From the NCBI GenBank assembly GCA_937895695.1, contig CALBLM010000364.1, positions 1 to 7,190 of the forward strand: a DNA stretch of 7,190 nucleotides. The letters are read 5' to 3'. The stretch comes from an uncultured Megasphaera sp. Lineage in GTDB: Bacteria; Bacillota; Negativicutes; Veillonellales; Megasphaeraceae. The stretch's first letter is position 1. Each line of letters begins with the position of its first letter. The position numbers and the translations under genes are program-made. Under the pieces are notes generated by a model. It ran no database searches and had not been told where the DNA came from. It was given only the letters and a program-made list of their open reading frames with translations. Positions 6,126 to 7,190 of the stretch are shown here, one piece after another.

Positions 6126-7190
6126 CTAACGAAGAATGCGCGAAAGCGATTCTATCATATTCATACCGTCCCAAAGAATGGACATATCCATGGCTTGGCC
6201 GATGGGTACGACGCGGTCGACACCCATTACACGATGGGCCAGTAGGTGTTGGCGAATTTTACTGGGATGAATTCCGAATGTAGAAACAGTCTGAATTTTT
6301 TTATTCATATACGGCATGATTTCCTCTAAGGTAGCAATAGAATATTGGAAAAATTGACCAAATGCACCGGATAATTTTGTTATATCTTCAGGCAGTGCAG
6401 ATAGTGTATACAAGTATATTGCATTTTGGATATGCTCTATAGAGGAAATTTGAGAATAGGTCATAGCAAATTCCCATGCATCAGTGTATTTGGTGCTTAC
6501 TTTAATTGGTTGCAGCCTATATGACGTGCATTCAGCTGCAACGGCATGCCACCAACGTTTTTTTGCTTGTCTTGTCCGTTCTTCATGGCTGCTTAGCCAA
6601 AAAATCATACGAGGACTGGAACACGCATTTTGATCGGCTTCATACGTATCGTTATAAAAAAGATGTGCCTGATGATGCAATTCTTCGTCAGAACAAGAAA
6701 GCACGGCTGCACTATCAATGACGGCACAGGAATATCGGTCGGCAAAAACCAGTTCTACAGCCTGCGGCGGCAGGAGGGATTGGCGAATTTGTGCGATAGA
6801 TTCGTCGCCGCCCCAGATGATGCGTCCGTCACATTGTGCCGTTAAAGCATCTGTTGTCTGCTTGTCATGGGGATAGGTTATCAGAGCATTCATGTTACGC
6901 AGACTAGAAAATTCCTTTTTAGACCAGACAGCTTCGATACAGTCGTAAATCGGTTGAACGAATGGGACTTGACGCGGTGAAATACGAACGATGTTTCCGT
7001 TGCCGGCAAGCATAGAAATGGTCAGACTATAGGCAAACATAGCTGGCATGTTCGTAGGGGCAATATGAAATATTACGCCCCGTCCTAGCCGGTCTTCGAT
7101 GTGGGATACGTCTTGAGCCATTTGAATTACGTGGGAGCGGCGAAGCCAAAATCCTAAGGCGGCCCAAGTCATGTCTGTATGCGCTAACGG
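6126..7190 (-). CDS. LuxC-family acyl-CoA reductase / aldehyde dehydrogenase (5' end outside window)
   Basis: The frame is open through the right edge (354 residues visible), so the N-terminus is missing. LuxC proteins usually have 400-480 residues. ATG 7172 has no ribosome site upstream and sits inside conserved sequence, so it is probably internal. Numbered from that Met, the NAD(P)-binding part shows GRGVIFHIAPTNMPAMFAY (30-48) and LAGNGNIVRIS (55-65), typical of PF05893. The catalytic nucleophile is in QNACSSPR (C184), like the aldehyde dehydrogenase/LuxC active-site motif. The C-terminus has VDRVVPIGQAMDMSILWDG and ends LSRILR, matching the LuxC ending (WDG...LSR). LuxC reduces an acyl thioester to an aldehyde with NADPH through an acyl-enzyme intermediate. 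The next gene, an adenylating ligase, would supply the activated acyl group. Downstream co-transcription with rpoN is likely from the spacing. It is not evidence of bioluminescence; no luciferase is seen. LuxC-like enzymes also occur in polysaccharide and lipid pathways. Confidence 0.85.
   Translation of the reverse strand, partial: PLAHTDMTWAALGFWLRRSHVIQMAQDVSHIEDRLGRGVIFHIAPTNMPAMFAYSLTISMLAGNGNIVRISPRQVPFVQPIYDCIEAVWSKKEFSSLRNMNALITYPHDKQTTDALTAQCDGRIIWGGDESIAQIRQSLLPPQAVELVFADRYSCAVIDSAAVLSCSDEELHHQAHLFYNDTYEADQNACSSPRMIFWLSSHEERTRQAKKRWWHAVAAECTSYRLQPIKVSTKYTDAWEFAMTYSQISSIEHIQNAIYLYTLSALPEDITKLSGAFGQFFQYSIATLEEIMPYMNKKIQTVSTFGIHPSKIRQHLLAHRVMGVDRVVPIGQAMDMSILWDGMNMIESLSRILR

Noticed and set aside
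6115..6174. Upstream ATG 6174 (489 residues) for the acyl ligase
   Set aside because: It would overlap the LuxC-like gene by 49 bases and has no ribosome site, while AGGAGG directly precedes 6117/6114.
6126..7190. Bioluminescence (lux) operon
   Set aside because: LuxC-like and ligase genes are present but no luciferase genes. The ligase is a full ANL adenylating enzyme rather than LuxE, and the setting is a regulatory/metabolic operon.

Overview
The window looks like a chromosomal segment from a bacterium with moderate-to-low GC, most likely in the Bacillota. I lean towards the Negativicutes (Megasphaera/Veillonella/Dialister type). The reasons are the strong AGGAGG-type ribosome binding sites, near-consensus SigA-like promoters, the DUF134 + Mrp/NBP35 pair, and a small secreted protein with tandem repeats. 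The taxonomic call is inference, because no rRNA or marker gene is present.

Layout, left to right. The C-terminal part of a small exported protein lies on the + strand (2-442). A strong, probably bidirectional intrinsic terminator follows (467-508). Everything else is on the - strand, so transcription runs from right to left. In transcription order there is a LuxC-type acyl-CoA reductase/aldehyde dehydrogenase, cut off by the window edge (6126-7190). Next come an AMP-forming acyl ligase (4705-6114), a sigma-54 factor, RpoN (3414-4694), a PAS-AAA+-Fis sigma-54 activator (1805-3262), a DUF134/UPF0251 helix-turn-helix protein (1373-1729) and an Mrp/NBP35 iron-sulfur carrier ATPase (528-1367). 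Coding density is very high and no gene-free stretch exceeds 300 bases.

There appear to be three transcription units on the - strand. (1) The reductase, ligase and rpoN genes are separated by only about 8-10 bases and look like one operon whose start lies beyond the right edge. (2) The sigma-54 activator sits behind a 151-base gap holding a large imperfect hairpin and a plausible SigA promoter. (3) DUF134-mrp has its own consensus promoter (TTGACA, 17 bases, TATAAT). A perfect 12-base palindrome overlaps its -35 box, and the bidirectional terminator ends the unit.

How the genes may work together. The acyl ligase (activation with ATP) and the LuxC-like reductase (acyl thioester to aldehyde) form a carboxylic-acid-to-aldehyde module, comparable in logic to the LuxE/LuxC pair. 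This module is apparently co-transcribed with rpoN, and the cognate type of activator lies next door. The sigma-54 factor plus activator could form a local regulatory cassette, but I saw no convincing -24/-12 promoter in the intergenic gaps, so its target is elsewhere or off the window. DUF134 and Mrp form a separate unit, probably for iron-sulfur cluster or metal homeostasis. The most unusual feature is the linkage of the LuxC-like/ligase pair to a divergent sigma-54 gene.
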